NCBI GenBank assembly: GCA_015523685.1
Contig: WAJW01000174.1
Span: forward strand, 1 to 5,802
From: Archaeoglobaceae archaeon
GTDB taxonomy: Archaea > Halobacteriota > Archaeoglobi > Archaeoglobales > JdFR-42
DNA: 5,802 nucleotides
Direction: 5' to 3'
Below, piece after piece: positions 4,405-5,802 of this stretch. The notes under the pieces were generated by a model that saw nothing but the letters and a program-made list of their open reading frames with translations, was not told the origin of the DNA and did not search any database. A program made the translations under genes and the position numbers. The stretch's first letter is position 1. Every line of letters starts with the position of its first letter.

Positions 4405-5533
4405 ATCTCTCTGCCTCCTCAATAGCAGATTTTATTACCTCTTCAATATCATCAAAAACCTGAATCCCCGCCTTTTCAAGGTTTTTTCTCGCAAGATCCG
4501 CCTCATTGCCAATTATCCTGGCAAAAATGGGGACATCAATCGGATACATGTTCAGCCCTTTTATAATACCCTCAGATGCCACAGAAGCTGAGCTTATCGC
4601 CAGATCCAGATTTATGAGCAGAACCCTGACCTCAGGCATCCTGCATTTCTTCGATAAAATTTTCATGGCGGAGAGGACAGTCTCTTCCCTGACACCCCCT
4701 CCCGTGTCAAGAAAATTGGCAGGTTTACCTCCGTAAAGCGATATAAGATCGAGTAATGTGAGAACAAGACCCGCCCCATTACCCAGGACTGCAACATTTC
4801 CATCAAGATCGACATAGTTCAGATCCAGCTCTCCCGCTTCCTGTTCGAGCGGTGTCCCCTCTCTCCTCACCATTCCTGAAAACTCTTTATGTCTGAACAG
4901 GGCATCATCATCCAGAATCATCTTTGCATCAGCAGCGATAACATCCTCATTGCTTGTTACAACCAGGGGGTTTATCTCTGCGATTTCCGCATCATATTTT
5001 CTGTAAACGAGATAGAGCCTGTATATCACATCTGCCACTCTGGTAGCGATTTTACCACTCAATCCCATGTCCCTGGCAATCTCCCTTGCCATATACGGAA
5101 AAAAGCCTTCAAGTGGATTTATATGCCTCATAACTATCTTTTCGGGTGTTTTCTCTGCAACTTCTTCTATGTCAACTCCACCCTCAGTGCTGGCCATAAC
5201 AAGATGCTTCCTTGAATTTCGATCAACGATGAATGAAACGTAAAATTCATTTCTGATGTCAAGTTTATTCTCTATCAGAATTTTTTCAACTCTCTCTCCC
5301 TTTATCGAGGATCCGAGCAGGTCTCTGACCGCCTGAACACACTCCTCCGCTGATGAAGCGAATTTAATCCCACCTGCTTTACCCCTGCCACCCACTAGTA
5401 CCTGGGATTTTACAACCACCGGATAATCGATGCTCCCTGAATCAAAATTGATTGAATCAACAACAAATCCCTCAGGAACAGGAATACCATTTTTTCTGAA
5501 CAGATCCTTTGCTTCATATTCAAACAGTTTCAA
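4385..5533 (-). CDS. sucC: succinate--CoA ligase (ADP-forming) beta subunit, with an altered active-site loop
   Basis: This beta subunit holds the nucleotide and much of the acyl substrate site. It has 382 residues (E. coli 388). The ATP-grasp part has VKSQVLVGGRGKAGG (41-55) and EINPLVV (186-192). The C-terminal ligase domain has LGNGAGL (250-256) and NFLDTGGG (273-280). The next conserved segment, normally N-[IL]-[FL]-GGIxRCDxVAxGI, reads N-LDLAISSASVASEGI here (N308 to I323). It aligns without a gap, but GG is replaced by LA and RCD by SAS. That loop lies by the active site in known structures, so the acyl substrate may not be succinate. The TTG at 5533 is taken as the start because GAGGTGA (5545-5539) lies 5 bases upstream and the protein then begins MKLFEYEAKDLF, like MNLHEYQAKELF of the family. 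A TTG at 5563 would add 10 residues. It is the first gene of the cluster, with a TATA box at 5580-5573. Confidence 0.92.
   Translation of the reverse strand: MKLFEYEAKDLFRKNGIPVPEGFVVDSINFDSGSIDYPVVVKSQVLVGGRGKAGGIKFASSAEECVQAVRDLLGSSIKGERVEKILIENKLDIRNEFYVSFIVDRNSRKHLVMASTEGGVDIEEVAEKTPEKIVMRHINPLEGFFPYMAREIARDMGLSGKIATRVADVIYRLYLVYRKYDAEIAEINPLVVTSNEDVIAADAKMILDDDALFRHKEFSGMVRREGTPLEQEAGELDLNYVDLDGNVAVLGNGAGLVLTLLDLISLYGGKPANFLDTGGGVREETVLSAMKILSKKCRMPEVRVLLINLDLAISSASVASEGIIKGLNMYPIDVPIFARIIGNEADLARKNLEKAGIQVFDDIEEVIKSAIEEAERYEHISG
4414..4420 (-). promoter_or_regulatory. ribosome binding site for sucD, inside sucC
   Basis: GAGGAGG on the minus strand is 9 bases before the sucD ATG at 4404. 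It lies within the C-terminal codons of sucC (EEAER). It decides against the alternative TTG at 4422, which would be upstream of it. Confidence 0.75.
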
Positions 5534-5538
5534 CACCG

Positions 5539-5545
5539 TCACCTC
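5539..5545 (-). promoter_or_regulatory. ribosome binding site that sets the TTG start of sucC
   Basis: GAGGTGA on the minus strand is followed by CGGTG and then TTG at 5533. The 5-base spacing equals that of ppaC. The usual family N-terminus begins exactly at this TTG, so the non-ATG start is well supported. The longer TTG at 5563 has no such site. Confidence 0.75.
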
Positions 5546-5572
5546 GTTCCTCTTCTTTTCCAAGAAGGACTC

Positions 5573-5580
5573 TATATAAA
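5573..5580 (-). promoter_or_regulatory. TATA box of the sucC-sucD-pilin-ppaC cluster
   Basis: TTTATATA on the minus strand is a strong archaeal TATA match, preceded by AGCAATC where a BRE would lie. The expected start site, about 25 bases downstream (near 5550), leaves a leader of some 17 bases that contains the GAGGTGA site. No other good promoter is seen before sucD, the pilin-like gene or ppaC, which supports one transcript. Confidence 0.65.
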
Positions 5581-5603
5581 GATTGCTGATTTTTATGACA
5601 GGT

Positions 5604-5640
5604 TCTGAGAAGGTATCATTTTCAATACCTTTTCTTCAGA
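5604..5640 (-). terminator. hairpin just after the YrdC-like gene, possible terminator or processing signal
   Basis: An inverted repeat, AAGGTAT (5610-5616) with ATACCTT (5625-5631), has an 8-base loop. It is extended by TCTGA (5604-5608) with TCAGA (5636-5640) across a small internal loop. It begins directly after the TGA at 5643-5641 and ends before the sucC promoter. No T-run follows on the minus strand, so it is not a classical terminator. It could protect or define the 3' end of the upstream mRNA. Confidence 0.35.
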
Positions 5641-5802
5641 TCAATCAATCCCGCTGAGGAATTCAATTATCTCGTATGCATGATCGCTTCCCGCTCCTTT
5701 CCTCAATATTCTTCGTTCTTCCAGATCGATTACAGTTGATGGCTTTTTGAACCTGCATTCTCCGATGAGCAGATAATCAACCTCAATATTAACATCCTTC
5801 CA
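5641..5802 (-). CDS. C-terminal part of a YrdC/Sua5-type threonylcarbamoyl-AMP synthase (partial)
   Basis: The last 53 residues of a minus-strand gene are present; the start lies beyond the window edge. The segment reads through a strand pair (VNIEVDYLLIGECR) into KKPSTVIDLEE and RRILRKGAG. That is the YrdC pattern '..D.G.C..G.PSTVVDL......ILR.GAG'. Proteins with this domain (TsaC/Sua5) make threonylcarbamoyl-AMP from threonine, bicarbonate and ATP, releasing PPi, for the t6A37 modification of tRNAs that read ANN codons. The protein ends about 20 residues after the motif, so it is a stand-alone YrdC domain without the extra Sua5 domain. A YciO-like paralogue of unknown role cannot be excluded. 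It lies upstream of sucC on the same strand with a 107-bp gap holding a hairpin and a TATA box, so it is probably transcribed separately. Confidence 0.72.
   Translation of the reverse strand, partial: WKDVNIEVDYLLIGECRFKKPSTVIDLEERRILRKGAGSDHAYEIIEFLSGID

Noticed and set aside
3551..4600. Shared 12-base word CTGAGCTTATCG at about 3551 and about 4589
   Set aside because: Two copies of a 12-mer inside unrelated coding positions, with no shared flanks. Best explained by chance and codon bias.
4889..5215. 108-codon open frame on the plus strand
   Set aside because: It is antisense to sucC. No ribosome binding site or recognisable motif.
2228..5533. A defence system or toxin-antitoxin pair hidden in the cluster
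   Set aside because: All four genes fit well-known families, and no nuclease, NTPase, toxin or reverse-transcriptase motif is present in this window.

Overview
This window looks like a chromosomal segment of a euryarchaeon, most plausibly a member of Archaeoglobi. That placement is an inference from gene content and sequence style, not a database match. The support is an archaeal type IV pilin N-terminal domain, an eIF2B-like protein, short TATA-type promoters, strong GGAGGTG ribosome binding sites, near-exclusive AGA/AGG arginine codons, and an oligo-T terminator. There is no rRNA, tRNA, CRISPR array or recognisable insertion sequence.

Layout. Bases 1-78 are the last 25 codons of a plus-strand gene that begins outside the window. 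Bases 79-868 hold no gene I can identify. They contain only short open frames (285-506 and 579-794 on plus; a 22-codon frame at 494-562 on minus), possibly remnants of a decayed gene or small proteins. At 869-1378 (+) lies an AhpD/carboxymuconolactone-decarboxylase-family protein with a CxxCxxxH motif. Its 3' end overlaps by 18 bp the end of a convergent minus-strand gene (1361-2155) for an eIF2B-alpha/beta/delta-like protein that lacks the catalytic cysteine of the related sugar-phosphate isomerases.

From 5533 down to 2228 the minus strand carries a tightly packed four-gene cluster, probably one operon: sucC, sucD, a small type IV pilin-like secreted protein, and a manganese-dependent (family II) inorganic pyrophosphatase. 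sucC and sucD overlap by 20 bp, and sucD and the pilin-like gene by 26 bp. The pyrophosphatase ATG follows the pilin stop after 13 bp. A TTTATATA box lies about 40 bp before the sucC start, and a T7 tract directly after the pyrophosphatase stop is the likely terminator. Two of the four genes (sucC and the pilin-like gene) appear to start with TTG. Upstream of sucC, also on minus, is the C-terminus of a YrdC/Sua5-type threonylcarbamoyl-AMP synthase (5641-5802), whose beginning lies outside the window.

How the genes fit together. SucC and SucD would form an ADP-forming acyl-CoA synthetase interconverting succinyl-CoA plus ADP and Pi with succinate plus CoA and ATP. SucC, however, has lost the usual GGIxRCD loop near the active site, so its acyl substrate is open to question. 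The pyrophosphatase removes PPi and releases Pi. The pilin-like protein has no obvious metabolic link to its operon partners, and this mix is the most unusual feature of the window.
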